This document shows positions 21,330 through 32,018 of a stretch of 64,000 nucleotides of DNA, in pieces; the stretch's first letter is position 1; each line of letters starts with the position of its first letter. Under the pieces are notes generated by a model that was not told the origin of the DNA, did not search any database, and saw only the letters and a program-made list of their open reading frames with translations. The DNA is from Kingdonia uniflora. Lineage: Eukaryota; Streptophyta; Magnoliopsida; Ranunculales; Circaeasteraceae. The position numbers and the translations under genes were made by a program. The stretch spans positions 1,612,001-1,676,000 of the forward strand of contig JACGCM010000440.1 of the NCBI GenBank assembly GCA_014058105.1, written 5' to 3'.

Positions 21330-21905
21330 AGCTCTTAAACCGTTCGTCTTGCCACTACATGCCTTTATCTACGCGTGTCATAATCTCATGATACTCCGCC
21401 ATCTTCTCCCTTCCTTTATCTAACTCAGCCCTATTTTCCATCCTCAACTTTGCCAACTCAGTGTGAAGTTCCTTCAGCTCCTTATCACTCCCTTTACTTT
21501 CCCCATCAGGAGCCTTCTTTAATAAATTATCCTTCTTCATCAACAACCAATCCTTACCCCTGATCATCCCCTCAAACTCTCATTCTCTGTAAAGAGCGAT
21601 ATCTAACTTATCTTGGCACATTCATTACCTTTCTGTACGTGAGCCTGAATGTGAACTACATCCGCCTCTAACTCTTTAATTTGAAACACATCCTCTTTTA
21701 CCATGGAGACATTGGCATCACCTTTTTTCTTCTACGACCATTCCCAGCTTCGGCCTTATTGATACACGAGTTGGCTAAAACCAAATTTGGCTTGAAAGTT
21801 GGAATGCCACCGATTTCACAAGGGATACGTGAAGCTTTGAAGTGTTCTACTGCTACAAAAGAATGGTCTAACATAAGTCTTATCAGCTTTAGGAGGAGCT
21901 AAATT
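21330..21905 (-). pseudogene. Antisense accessory ORF remnant of element A2
   Basis: Minus-strand coding-like sequence opposite to A2. The left-hand part (21355-21567) has a lysine/glutamate-rich coiled coil (DKELKELHTELAKLRMENRA). The right-hand part, upstream in reading direction, has FKASRIPCEIGGIPTFKPNL followed by basic GNGRRRKK. Two frames are involved. Antisense gene 3 of element C also ends in a coiled coil (KLVACEREKAEKK), so this may be its counterpart, although I see no long sequence match. Confidence 0.45.
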
Positions 21906-21909
21906 TCTT

Positions 21910-22875
21910 TATTAGTGAGGGAGTGATTGTATTTTTAAAAGGGACTATCTATTTCTTATTTTTTGTCTTATTTATAATCCACCTTGACACAAACATTATA
22001 TAGGTTCGTATCAACGTGAGGGGGATTATTATTAATTATTACAAGTTTTACTGCTCTTTATATAACAGGGGGTCACTACACTACTTCTATTACTAACCAA
22101 TGTGGGACTAAAGGAGTATATATGTAGACATACTATTATATACTCCAACAAGGGCCTATATTTTTTTTTTGTCAAAGTGGGAACTTGGACTGGTCCAAGT
22201 TTCTACTTTTGGTATGTTTATGTTTATTTTATTTTTATAAAAATTAGAAAATTTTCATGTAAATGGAAAAGTTGGTAGGACTTGCAACTTTGAGGCGTAA
22301 GTTCTCACTTAAATCTCCCCCCCCCCCTCCCCGTGTATGGTTTAAGTAACTTAAAACAACATCCAAAATGACTCTATCTTTTTTCCCTCACTCATCTCTT
22401 TCTCTCTCTAGTGTTAGTGGTTAAGTTTTCTGTAATGTTTCTATGTCTTGGATCTCTATCTCTTTTTATTTTGGATAATGCCCTCAATCTTGGATGGTGT
22501 TTAACATGTTGAATTATGTTGGATTATATATCCATTATGGAGATGACATTTTTCAATTTGTTGAATGATATATTGGTTACATCTATCTATTTTGATGTGG
22601 GATATTTTTATCATATTTGTTTTTATTTGGTGATATTTGGTCGTTTCTCACCATTTGAGGTTGTTTTTGATCACTTGAATCTAATTTTGGTCAACGAAAA
22701 CTGTAAATACAAACAAGTAGTAGTGTGAGAAGTTAAGTTTATGTGAGAACATGAAGGAAAAAAAAACAAACACACCTCACTTTTACAAGTTCCAACAAAA
22801 GTGGACTTCACACTTTTGCTTTTAACAAATTCCTAGAAAAATGGTTGCCCTAGTAAGTTCCTACTTGGAAAAAAA
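21910..22875. other. Unassigned AT-rich spacer
   Basis: No coding signal. It has a TATATAACAGGGGGTCAC stretch near 22.06 kb, a C-run at 22317-22333, and loosely inverted blocks around GTTGGTAGGACTTGCAACTTTGAGG (22.27 kb) and CACCTCACTTTTACAAGTTCCAAC (22.77 kb). These blocks might mark an old MITE. Confidence 0.4.
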
Positions 22876-23434
22876 CAACAACCTTATATATAGTAGTTGT
22901 AAGTCTTTAGCATTTTGCTTTTAACAAGCTTTGACATTTATTTATAAAGATCTAAGAGAACTTTATAATTTTCCTAGGATTTCTAAAAGGATACAACTAA
23001 AATTTATTAAATAAGATAAACTTTTAATTCTACTTGGAAACAAATTAACAACTTAAGTATTTTAGAAAATCATAATGATTTTGGAAACTAAATAAAACAA
23101 GTATAATAAAATAAAACTGAAAATATATGATTTCAATTAAAGTTACCTAGAGATGCCTGTGACGTATGTCTCGATGTGTCATCACATCAGTTTTCCTTAG
23201 GAAAGAAATTTATTGTAAGATCTGGTAATATGAATCTTCTGTTGTGAAATAATTTATAAAAATGCTTCTACATTTTCCATTTTAAACTTGCAAGTAAATC
23301 TCTCTCTTTATCTCTCTTTCACTCTCTCAACAATTTAAGCCAGGATGTGTCTCTTTGTTGTTCATATCAGGACAGTGTTTGCCACCATATCTCATTTGTC
23401 CATAAAGTTCCAAAAGTTGTGTATGGTACTAGTA
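22876..23434 (+). repeat. Left arm of a ~550-bp inverted repeat
   Basis: Matches the reverse complement of 27855-28406 along its whole length. Shared blocks include GTTGTAAGTCTTTAG, AACAACTTAAGTATTT, TTTTGGAAACTAAATAAAAC, a GATGTGTC-TCAC block, GAATCTTCT-TTGTGAAA and CATTTGTCCATAA. Identity is moderate, with small indels. I cannot place it in a family; long terminal inverted repeats of a Mutator-like element are one option. Confidence 0.75.
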
Positions 23435-23946
23435 TTGCTACCATTATCTTCAAGTGTTAATAATGTTCCATACTTAACATGCACAAAGTATCGAGAACAC
23501 AATACTAGTATTGCTACCATCTATGGATAAGATCGGATCAGCTCAGGCGATAGCTCGGACCTGATCAGATCAAAACAAGCAGGTCACAAAATTTTGTACC
23601 CAAACCGCCTTGGGCTAAAACTCGATCCGGAACCGAACTGAACTAGTCGGGTCGCGTCGGGTCTGCGACTCTGGTTTTCTTCTAATTTTTTCAGTTGAAA
23701 ATTATGGAATACAACACAACAGAGAGCCTTCTTCAACATCAGAGACCTTGTGATCTTTCTTCAACATGACCATTCTTTAACATCAGAGACCTTGTAATCC
23801 TCGAGATACCCAATATGAAACAGATATTAATATTTTTAAGCATATCTGGATAAAGAAAACAAAAACATCTGTGACATCTTTTGTCGGTAAGTTTCATGAA
23901 AGGGAAATCACCACAATGATGATTTTTCACCTATTCTTACTTATTA
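23435..23946. other. Unassigned spacer between inverted-repeat arm and MITE
   Basis: Contains short internal duplications (ACTAGTATTGCTACCAT twice near 23.43 and 23.50 kb; AACATCAGAGACCTTGT twice near 23.73 and 23.78 kb). No coding signal. Confidence 0.4.
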
Positions 23947-23949
23947 TAA

Positions 23950-24482
23950 GAGCACCCACAGTAGCCAGGTACACCCTGACGTGGCGGGTGGATTTTCAAA
24001 TCCACCCTCTTTTCCACCCTAATCGTCTCCCAGCAGCTAGTTGAATCGGTGACGTGGTAGGAGAAAAATCCATCCAAGGGTGGATTTGGGTGGAAAATCC
24101 ATCCTGAGGTTGGATTGAGGGTGAATTCATGCCGCGCGGTTCTGAAGTGCGCATAACCATAGCGCGCGGTTTAGAAGTGCGCGACAACACTTTGATCCCT
24201 AAGATGATAACACGTGTCCTCCCATCAATGGTTCCTATTAAGCGTAGTTCTAAAGTGCGCAGAAATACTTCTACGCGCGGTTTAGAACTGCGTTGGGACT
24301 TTGATGGCTGAGATTGAAACACGTGGGAGGATCTGTGACGTCCATTTCAAGCGCGCGGTTCAGAAGTGCGCTGGGGTGAATTCACCTTGGGGTGGATTGA
24401 AAACTGCTGTGGGGTGGATTGAGGTGGATTGGATTCACCTTGAAATTCATCCAATCTACCCTCTTGACTGCTGTAGATGCTC
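23950..24482. mobile_element. PIF/Harbinger-type MITE
   Basis: 533 bases with ends GAGCACCCACAGTAGCCAGG and, inverted, GAGCATCTACAGCAGTCAAG. It is flanked by TAA on both sides (23947-23949 and 24483-24485), the 3-bp duplication of this superfamily. It carries five copies of a ~19-base motif like GCGCGGTTCTGAAGTGCGC. Both ends match the corresponding ends of the 52919-59402 element better than they match each other, so it is probably a deletion derivative of that family. Confidence 0.85.
24134..24371. repeat. Five copies of a subterminal palindrome-like motif in the MITE
   Basis: Copies at 24134-24152, 24164-24182, 24242-24260, 24275-24293 and 24353-24371, general form GCGCGGTTYWGAANTGCGC. 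The outer GCGC halves are complementary. The related motif occurs six times near the ends of the large PIF/Harbinger element. Likely a binding site for the element's transposase or Myb-like protein (inference). Confidence 0.75.
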
Positions 24483-24614
24483 TAAACACTCTCTCGGATT
24501 GAGATTCATTGATCTCCAAGTTTATCTTCAGTTCTGCCATTAATAGTAGACCAAAAACTATGAAATAGAGATTCTTTTGTTAGGAGAAAAGAAAGGCAAA
24601 ATGGGATATGAAAA

Positions 24615-24937
24615 TGTTAAAACTATATGCGCGGAAGCGATTAACAAACACAAAATATAGAACGATCTCTTTATTCAGATAATCTATACAATAATAAGCT
24701 TTTCATACCCAACTAGGGTTTCTCTTCTCTCTTAAAACTTAACACTAACAGTCTAACCCTAGGATTCTCCTAGCTATAGGAGATCCTCATCTCTCTCTGC
24801 ACTCCCAACAAAGAAAGTAGGCCGCTAACTAGAGTAATCCTAATTTAGAGAATTATATAGAATAAAATATAATAAATAATAAAATGAACTAATTAGAGAT
24901 TGGTCACAAAAGACGTGCGCCTGGATCGTGACGATCA
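24615..24937 (-). mobile_element. 3' LTR of the gag-only element
   Basis: Left LTR, TGTTAAAACT...ACGATCA on the plus strand. It is followed by a C-run (G-run on the minus strand, near 24953) that may be what remains of a polypurine tract. Confidence 0.8.
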
Positions 24938-25088
24938 TCGACCTGTAAACTGCCCCCCCCCATTAGAAGAATTTGGCCACGAATTCAAGGTGGAGGAAGG
25001 TCCACTGCTGCAATTTCCGCGTCACCATAGTCGTTGCTCAGCAGCTACTCAAGTGCTCAAATGCCTCATGTATCTGATCATATTGCCA

Positions 25089-27147
25089 CTATAACACAAG
25101 CGTCAATGGTTTTTGTGAATTAGGATACTCGCGGCTCATATGCCCTATTTTCCCGCAATTATAGTAAATAGTCGTGCTAACTGTTCTCGATGGTTTGACC
25201 ACTCCTGTAAGGGTTGTTAGAGTCATAAACATTGCAACTGTGGAAGGTGTTGTAAAAGACAAATATCCTGAAGGCTGTAATTTAACTTCCACCCGACGAG
25301 CCATCTCAACTATCTCCGAAAGTGATTGCGGTGAGAACAAAACCATCTTATCTTAAATTTGTTTTGTAAACTAGAAACGAAAATGACTAACCCGTTGTGC
25401 TTCGGACTCCGATAATGCAACCCATGAAGATAGCATGTAAAAATAACTGATGAAGTCATCCACCGACTGGTTCCTAGCCTGTTGTAAAGTTTGGAGCTTA
25501 GCACAACTCTTCTCCTCGTAGGTACTCGGTATGAAACAAGTCATCTTCTCCCCTCGCATAACCTCCCAATCAGTAATGTAATCATTACCCACGGATACCC
25601 GTAACTGCTGAACACTTTCCCATCAATTAAAGGCATACCCTATTAAAATTTTCTCAGCCAAGCTTACTGCCCTTTGTCATGTACATTTCCTGAACGCAAG
25701 CATCTTGTTAGCCCTGTTTAGCCAATCAATAAAATTATCCGCTTCCAATTTCCCATCAAAACTGTTCCCGTTAGTCCACTGTCTATGTAGAGTACCCTGT
25801 CTTGAATAGCGAGCCCCTTACGAAGGTGTTGGTGGTCTTTGTGGTTACGGAGGCACATAAGGGGGTGTTCTCGCTAACATCTTCCCCCCCTCAAAATTCT
25901 ATTCCGTACTCCCCTAGTATCCACTAGAATTCTCGGAGTACCCATAACTGTTCCTGCCGTTGTTATTAAAACAATTGCCCACGTCCCGCTGTTAAACCTG
26001 TAAAACCACCCCCCTGTAGGTTGCAGACCCCTGAACTGTCACTGTTGCTGGAAGCATGTGTGTTGTCAGACCCGAGGAGATCACCAATGGCGATACCCTT
26101 TTTATCATGGAGGCCTGCGAGGTTGTCTGTTCCTAGAGAGAAATTGGAGCTGTTGGGGGTATGCCGCCGGTTGGTGCTGCTATCGGGGATGATGGCGGAG
26201 GTAGGACTGAAGGCGTTGTTGAGGGTGCTTTTGGCGGTGTTATTGGAGGTACCAAGAGGGGAGTCGGCAGATCGTGACTCATTGTAAAGGAAGGCTCGAT
26301 TGGGTCTGAGGATAAGGGTAGTCGGGTCTGACTTGGGTCAGCCTAGAACCAAGACCCTAATACGCTTGTCTTGTGCCCTGTATCGTGCCATGCTCGATGC
26401 TCACTGCGCTTTACCCGGTGCCCCCTATGCCTGGCATTCCCCTGCCACTACTCATCACGCGTCCTGGTGCAGCACGGGTCTTTAATCGTGGTTCTGACTC
26501 TCTCTCTCTCACTCTTTCTCTCTTCACAATTTATGGCGGCCTCAACATGACCCGTAATGGTGCAATTTTCCGGCGGAAGTCCTGACTGATCCCACACCTG
26601 CAAGACTTCCTGGACATCATCGTTGGCATCGAATTGGCTTGTTCGTGAAGGGTGAAGTTCTACGCTATCGACAAAGGCCTCGTCGTTACGAAAATTGGCA
26701 AATTTGTCAATGTTTTCAACGTTGATGTTCAAGCCCTCCGAATTGGACCGTTCATGTTGGATTTTGCTCAAATATGACTCTTTTCTGCGCCCCACAACAC
26801 ATAGCGTTGTTGGTTTAGTTGGATCTATGTGTGTGTTTCTTCCATCACGCATAAACGCACCCATTGGTAGACCACGTCCCCTACCTCTTGATGAACTCTC
26901 TTTATTCCTACGAGTTCCCTCGATCTCCGTTCCTCGATCGCTATTCTCTAAATCGGATATTGAATTTATGGTTGGAATTTCCATTACTGTAACCATCATC
27001 GCTCGCCTCTATTTGTTTAGACATTAATTTGTTTGAAGCGGTAGTTTTTTTGCTGGACTCCATCAGTAATGCGGTAAAATCTTCCACCGTCTTCAAATGT
27101 CCGCCCTGCATTGGTTACTTTGGTTTCTTCGGTGTTCTTTTTCCCAT
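25089..27147 (-). pseudogene. Gag of the short LTR element
   Basis: A likely start is ATG at 27145-27147 (MGKRTPKKPK). The N-terminal part has SSRGRGRGLPMG, an RNA-binding-like basic stretch, in a 183-residue open segment (26448-26999). After a disrupted middle comes the capsid domain: KLEADNFIDWLNRANKML, EVMRGEKMTCFIPSTYEEKS, QQARNQSVDDFISYFYML. Last is a zinc knuckle YYNCGKIGHMSREYP, in which the first and last cysteines have become tyrosine. Several stops and frame changes. It would package RNA if intact. Confidence 0.75.
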
Positions 27148-27184
27148 AGCTGTAAAAAAAAATCTTTGCAAAATCGAATTAGCT

Positions 27185-27196
27185 TTGTTACCAAGT
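27185..27196 (-). other. Primer-binding site of the gag-only element
   Basis: Minus-strand TGGTAACAAAGC two or three bases from the LTR end; initiator-Met type with two substitutions. Confidence 0.6.
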
Positions 27197-27522
27197 TGTT
27201 AAAACTACGTGCGCTGAAGCGATTAATGAACACAAAATATAAAATGATATTTTTATTCAAATAATTTCTGCAATTACAAGCTCTCCATACCCAACTAGGG
27301 TTTCTCTTCTCTCACAAAACTTAAAACTAACTGTTTAACCCTAGGATTATCCTAGATATAAGAGATTCCCACCTCTCTCTAATCTCCCAACAAAATAGGA
27401 AACTAACTAGAGTAATCCTAATTTAGAGGATTATTTAGAATTAAATAAAATAAATAATAAAAGAAACTCATTAGAGATCGGTCACGAAACACTTATGCTT
27501 ATGTCATGGTCGTGACAACCCA
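27197..27522 (-). mobile_element. 5' LTR of the gag-only element
   Basis: Right LTR, 326 bases, direct repeat of 24615-24937. Confidence 0.82.
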
Positions 27523-27854
27523 CGACATATCCAAAACAAAAAGAGTTTGTTTATCTCTACCTTAGAAAATTGAGATGCAGAGGATTTAATGGAGCGAGAG
27601 AGAGATTGTGGATTTGAGATGTCTTGGGTTTCTGTAATAGAGGTTAGAAACCAATAAACTAACTTTTGTTACAAATATACCCCTCTTGGTTTAGTTCAGG
27701 ATTTAGCCAGTTTTCTTTATTAAGAACTAAAACTGAACCAAAGATATTGGGTTATGAGTTTTTCAAACCGAAAACCCAACCGGGTATGTCAAAATCCGGC
27801 AAAAGCCGCAGGTTCGGCTCGGTTTCTCGGGTTTTCGGGTTTTGTTGTACATCC
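27523..27854. other. Unassigned spacer
   Basis: Holds CGAAAACCCAACCGGG and TCGGCTCGGTTTCTCGGG stretches like a degenerate short repeat, with no coding signal. Confidence 0.35.
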
Positions 27855-28406
27855 TACTAGTAACATAAACAAATTTTAGAAAATTATGGACAAATGCGCT
27901 ATGGTAGCGAACACTTTCCCGATATGAAGGACAAAGGGACACATTCTAGCTTCAATTCTTGAGAGAGAGATTGAGAAAGAGAAATAAGAGAGATCTACTT
28001 AAAATTTTGAAACTAAAAAACGGAAGAGGAATAAGCATATTTAGATATTGTTTCACAATAGAAGATTCTTATTGCCACATGTTACAATAAGTTTCTTTCC
28101 AAAACAAAACTTATGTGAGGAGTGAGGACACATCGAAACATGAGTCACATGCATCTTGAGGCAGCTTTAATTGGAATCATTTATTTTCATTTTTATTTAA
28201 TTTTACTTGTTTTATTTAGTTTCCAAAATCATTATGATTTTTTATAAATACTTAAGTTGTTATTTTGTTAGTAGTATACTTTTATAGAAATCCCACAAAA
28301 ATTAGAAAGTTTTCTTAGATCTCCATAAAATATATGCCAAAGAATCCATTTAAAGCTTGCTAAAAACAAAAAACTAAAGACTTACAACAACTGTTTATAA
28401 TAGTTG
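27855..28406 (-). repeat. Right arm of the ~550-bp inverted repeat
   Basis: Reverse complement of 22876-23434. The arms are 4.4 kb apart and enclose the MITE and the gag-only element. Both insertions account for most of that distance (about 3.4 kb), so the original loop was about 1 kb. Confidence 0.75.
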
Positions 28407-28479
28407 CATGTAATGGGGATATGAGACGGCGCGTTAGACGTATTGGCAACATAGTTATGGATGTTGGATGTCTCCCTTT

Positions 28480-28800
28480 TGGAAACCCGCGTGTGACTTG
28501 CACGGCTTCCCAATGAGAATCTCTCTTGAGACTTTCCAAACCAAAGAATCTTGATACTCTTCTGAAGCTTCTATACTTAGGTCGTCGATATCAGAAACTT
28601 CACTAACAGTGTCAGAATCAACTCACTATGAGATCAAATTAAAGTCATAATAAATGTTACTGGAAGTGACAACTTGTTCAACAAAAAGGATACCTGAGTC
28701 CGGTAGTTTTGAAACATCCTCAATAGGTTTTGGACAACATATCTCATCCTAGAAGAAAGAGGCAATATCCCTTAAATATCACTTATTTGTTCGCAAACGC
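28480..28800 (-). pseudogene. Unrecognised coding remnant
   Basis: One minus-strand frame reads for about 100 codons with only three or so stops and protein-like composition: KPIEDVSKLPDSGILFVEQV, then DSDTVSEVSDIDDLSIEASE, then SLVWKVSREILIGKPCKSHA. I do not recognise it. It may be a fragment of a retroelement polyprotein or of a captured gene. No neighbour helps to assign it. Confidence 0.35.
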
Positions 28801-28919
28801 TAAAAATCAAGAAAGTATTCAAAAAGCCTCCCATCATATTCTTTTTCTAGGAGGGGAGAAGCAACAAAAATAAATAAGCCTCGAATCGAAATGTCAGATT
28901 AGTGATTCAACTACTTTGA

Positions 28920-29110
28920 TTAGGGGGGGGGGGTATGATGGTGAGTGGCAAAAGAAAAAAGAGCTGATAAGCATAAGCACATAAAGAAATCATCTTTGGG
29001 GGGTGGAATGATGGCAAGTGGCATAAGAAAAAAAGCTGATAAGCATAAGTACATAAAGAAATCACCTTTAAGGGTCGGGGGGGGGGGGGGGGGGGGTCGG
29101 GGCAAGTGGT
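28920..29110. repeat. Tandem ~73-90-bp unit separated by G-runs
   Basis: Two full copies and part of a third of a unit containing GCTGATAAGCATAAG and ACATAAAGAAATCA, each followed by a G-rich linker. The linkers include 11 Gs (from 28923), GGGGGGTGG (near 28998) and a run of about 20 Gs (near 29079-29098). It ends just where the copia coding sequence starts. The long G-run may be inaccurate in length. Confidence 0.8.
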
Positions 29111-30310
29111 ACAACGCTTAACATATCCCATGCTGGTAGCATTCCTCTTACCATTGGTTCTTGTACTTTTCATTTACATAATGCCAACCATATTCTAGTA
29201 TTGTGTAAGAACTTATTATCGATTGCTAGATTCACTCGTGATAACTCTGTCAGTTTCACCTTTACTCCTAATGGTTATTTTATTTCTGACTTTTCAACTG
29301 GTGTTCCTCTATTTCAGGGCCAATGTAAGGGTGATCTTTATCCCATTTCCTTCGGTCGTGATTCTCCTCAGGGTTTTGCTGGATTTTCTACTCAGTTATG
29401 GTATAATAGGCTTGGTCATCTAAATGCTCGGATCTTATCTTATTTAGGCTCAAATAAGTTTCTTAGTCCAAACTTTCGTCTAAATCATTCCTTTTGTAAA
29501 GATTATGGGCTGGGTAAATCCACACACCTCCCCTTTCATAATAGCAATGAGATAAGCGCCAAATCTCCCTTTTATCTTGTGCATTCAGATGTGTGGATGT
29601 CTCCAATTATATCTGTTTCAAGTTTTAAATACTATGTTTTGTTTACTGATGGCATCACTAGGTACACTTGGGTTTTTCCCATGCGTCGTAAGTCTGAAGT
29701 ATTTACACATTTTCAAACTTTCCTTCATAGTATCCAAAAAAAGGTAATAGCAGCCTCAAGTTTTTTCAAAGGATGAGGGTACTGAATATGTCAACAATCA
29801 GTTTGGTTCCCTTTGTCGTGAATTAGGCATTCACCAAAGTCTCTCCCTCTCATACTCCACAACAAAATGACCTTACTGAACGGAAACACTATCACATCGT
29901 TGAAATGGCCCACACTCTTCTAGTTACCTTTCAAGCTCCACTTAACCTTTAGGTTGAAGTCGTTTCCACTGCGGTTTATCTTATCAATCGTCTTCCCAGA
30001 CCATTACTCCAAAAGATTCCCTTATTCTCGTCTTTTTGGTCAAACCCTATCCCATACCGACCTCCATATACCTTCGGTTGTGCATGTTACCTACACTTAG
30101 GGGATTATATTACTAACAAATTATTGCCAAGGTCTGTTGAATGCGTGTTTTTAGGTTACAACTTTCAGCATTAGGATTATAAGTGCCTTGAGCCACCTAC
30201 CAATCGCGTATATATTTCTCGCCATGTGAGATTTGATGAGCAGGAGTTTCCCTTTGCCCTTGTGTAACATACTTCAATAACGCCCCTTCCTGATTACATT
30301 GAGTTAGATT
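29110..30310 (+). pseudogene. Copia pre-integrase and integrase region
   Basis: HAGSIPLTIGSC leads into KNLLSIARFTRDNSVSFTF, the usual protease/pre-integrase junction. LWYNRLGHLNARILSYL is the pre-integrase zinc region; the second half, normally C-x2-C, reads CKDYGLGKS, so one cysteine is gone. SPFYLVHSDVWMSPIISVSS carries the first catalytic D, and TDEGTEYVNNQFGSLCRELG (frame-shifted, near 29.78 kb) the second. Stops from 29.87 kb on. Confidence 0.82.
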
Positions 30311-30589
30311 TTTCTCCTGTGATGACATCTCCTTCAAAGCCACTTGATCATGTTTCACACACTTCACCTACAACAATAGTTGTTGACCTCTACCAATTGC
30401 TGAACGAGAATTTCATATGTATTATCAGCGCTTACGCATCCGGACTGCTAATGATTCATCAAAGTTGCCACCACCAAAATATGTTGAGTCGGGTCATTCG
30501 ACTTTTACTCCTTCCTAGAAAATGATACTTAACCAGCCATTTCTCCTACAGATCCACCTCCTCAACAATCCATTCGTTCTATGATGACT

Positions 30590-31520
30590 AGAACTCGTGA
30601 TGATACCATTCCACCAAAGTCATATGTTCTTCATACTATTCGGTACCCACTACCTCAGGCCTATCTTGTTTAGGCATCTTCCTCAGAGCTTGAGCCTACT
30701 TATTACTCGTGGGCAATTTAATTTCTTGAGTAGCGTGCTGCTATGGCTGATGAGTTCAATGCTTTTCTCAAAAATCAGACCTGGTCTCTTGTTCCTCTGT
30801 CGCCTGCTCATAACACTGCTGGTTGCAAATGGGCCTTCAAACTTAAGAGAAAGTTTGATGGTTCTGTTGAGCGTTACAAGGCACGGTTAATGGCTAAAGG
30901 GTTTTACCAACAATAAGGTCTTGACTATAATGAGACATTTAATCCTGTGGTTAAGTCTAATACTATACGCATAGTGCTCAATCTTGTTACATCATCTGAA
31001 TGGTCTCTTCGACAGTTGGATGTGAAGAATGCATTTCTCCATGGATCTCTTTCTAAGATGGTTTACATGGCACACAAAGCCAGTTATGGTCTAAAGCAGG
31101 CTCCTCGCTTTGTTTCTACTCTTGGTAAGGAGTTTGAGATAAAGGATCTCAAACCTCACAATTACTTTCTGGGCCTTGAGGCATCTTATACGAAATCCGA
31201 TTTACATCTTTCTCAAGCAAAATGCGCAGCTGATCTTCTTTATCGCAGTAACATGATCGAGTGTAAACCATGTTATACTCCATTGAGTGCTAAGTCTCAA
31301 TTATCTGCTCTCTCTGGTGATTCTCTTTTCGATGCTACTAAGTATCCTCATCTTGTGGGGTCCCACCAGTACTTGACTCTTACGAGACTAGACATTGGCT
31401 TTGCTGTTTATCATGTAGCTCAGTTTATGAGTGCTCCCCGCTCTGGGTATCTTGATGCCGTTAAACGTATTCTCCATGACCTAAAAGGCATAATTGATTT
31501 CGGTTTGGCTTTTCGGTGAG
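30590..31520 (+). pseudogene. Copia reverse transcriptase with catalytic core deleted
   Basis: NTAGCKWAFKLKRKFDGSVE, RYKARLMAKGF, FNPVVKSNTIRIVLNLVTSS and LRQLDVKNAFLHGSL are all clear. After MVYM a short deletion leads into ASYGLKQAPR, and at about 31108 the frame jumps directly to FVSTLGKEFEIKDL, then NYFLGLEASYTKSDLHLSQA. The whole segment that normally carries YVDD is absent, yet the downstream frame stays open for 190 codons. Inactive. Confidence 0.85.
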
Positions 31521-32018
31521 CTTCTGGTCTTCTATCACAACATATGTTTTACGATCCTAATTAGGCTGGTTGTCTTGATACACGGCGCTCTACCTCTGGC
31601 TTTTGTATATTTTTGGGTCCAAATTTTATTTCTTGGACTGTTAAGAAGCAACCTATGGTGTCTCGCTCTAATGCCGAGTCTGAGTATCGTTCTCTTACTC
31701 ATGTTTGTGCAGAGACGGTGGGGATTGCTCATCTTCTTCGTGAGCTCTATATGCATATTCCACCACCCATCCTTCTCTCTTTTGACAACCTCAGAACTAT
31801 ATATATGGTCTCTAACCCAGTTTTACATGCTTGCACAAGGCATATTGAGCTTGACTATCACTTCATTCGTGAGCAGGCTATTTCTGGGACACATTGGGTC
31901 CAGTTTGCTCCCTCGTTCGATCAACTTGTCAATATCTTCACTAAAGGTCTTTACAAGCATCTCTTTGAGTTATTGCGCTCCAAATTTGTCCATCAAAGAC
32001 CGCCAAGTTTAGGGGAAG
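31520..32018 (+). pseudogene. Copia RNase H
   Basis: After a stop at 31519, the C-terminal RNase H: DTRRSTSGFCIFLGPNFISW, KKQPMVSRSNAESEYRSLTH (catalytic E), LSFDNLRTIYMVSNP (D) and TRHIELDYHFIREQA, ending near SKFVHQRPPSLG. This region still has a long open frame of 167 codons that runs into the LTR. Confidence 0.85.

Larger units (their letters stand above)
2422..21910 (+). mobile_element. Element A2: Tat-type gypsy element, interrupted by element B
   Basis: This is a plus-strand gypsy element in two pieces (2422-5442 and 17070-about 21910). It has a candidate 5' LTR, a primer-binding site, gag, protease, reverse transcriptase, RNase H, integrase, a 44-bp tandem array, and an antisense coiled-coil ORF. 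The pieces join cleanly if element B and one copy of AAGTA are removed. Its LTR and internal repeat differ from the A/B/C family, so it is a separate family of the same lineage. I could not find a matching 3' LTR by eye between 20.4 and 29 kb, so the right boundary is only approximate. The coding part has many stops. Confidence 0.8.
24615..27522 (-). mobile_element. Gag-only LTR retrotransposon (TR-GAG-like)
   Basis: 2,908 bases. Direct LTRs of ~323-326 bases start TGTTAAAACTA on the plus strand and are closely similar (shared CCCAACTAGGGTTTCTCTTC and GTAATCCTAATTTAGAG). The minus orientation is shown by TGGTAACAAAGC just inside the right LTR, two changes from the TGGTATCAGAGC site complementary to initiator tRNA-Met. 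The 2.26-kb interior holds gag only: no protease, polymerase or integrase. I see no target duplication (GAAAA versus CGACA). Plants are known to have such terminal-repeat, gag-only elements. Confidence 0.82.

Noticed and set aside
20380..22150. 3' LTR of element A2
   Set aside because: I looked for a match to 2422-3086 by eye and found none; the end of A2 is therefore only approximate.
22516..22728. 70-codon frame with hydrophobic stretches
   Set aside because: AT-rich DNA gives phenylalanine/isoleucine-rich chance frames; no homology and no partner.
22150..22880. Possible MITE from loosely inverted blocks
   Set aside because: The blocks align poorly and no target duplication could be set, so it was left as spacer.
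26021..26287. Plus-strand open frame with leucine-rich composition
   Set aside because: It lies opposite the degraded middle of gag in the gag-only element; no independent support.
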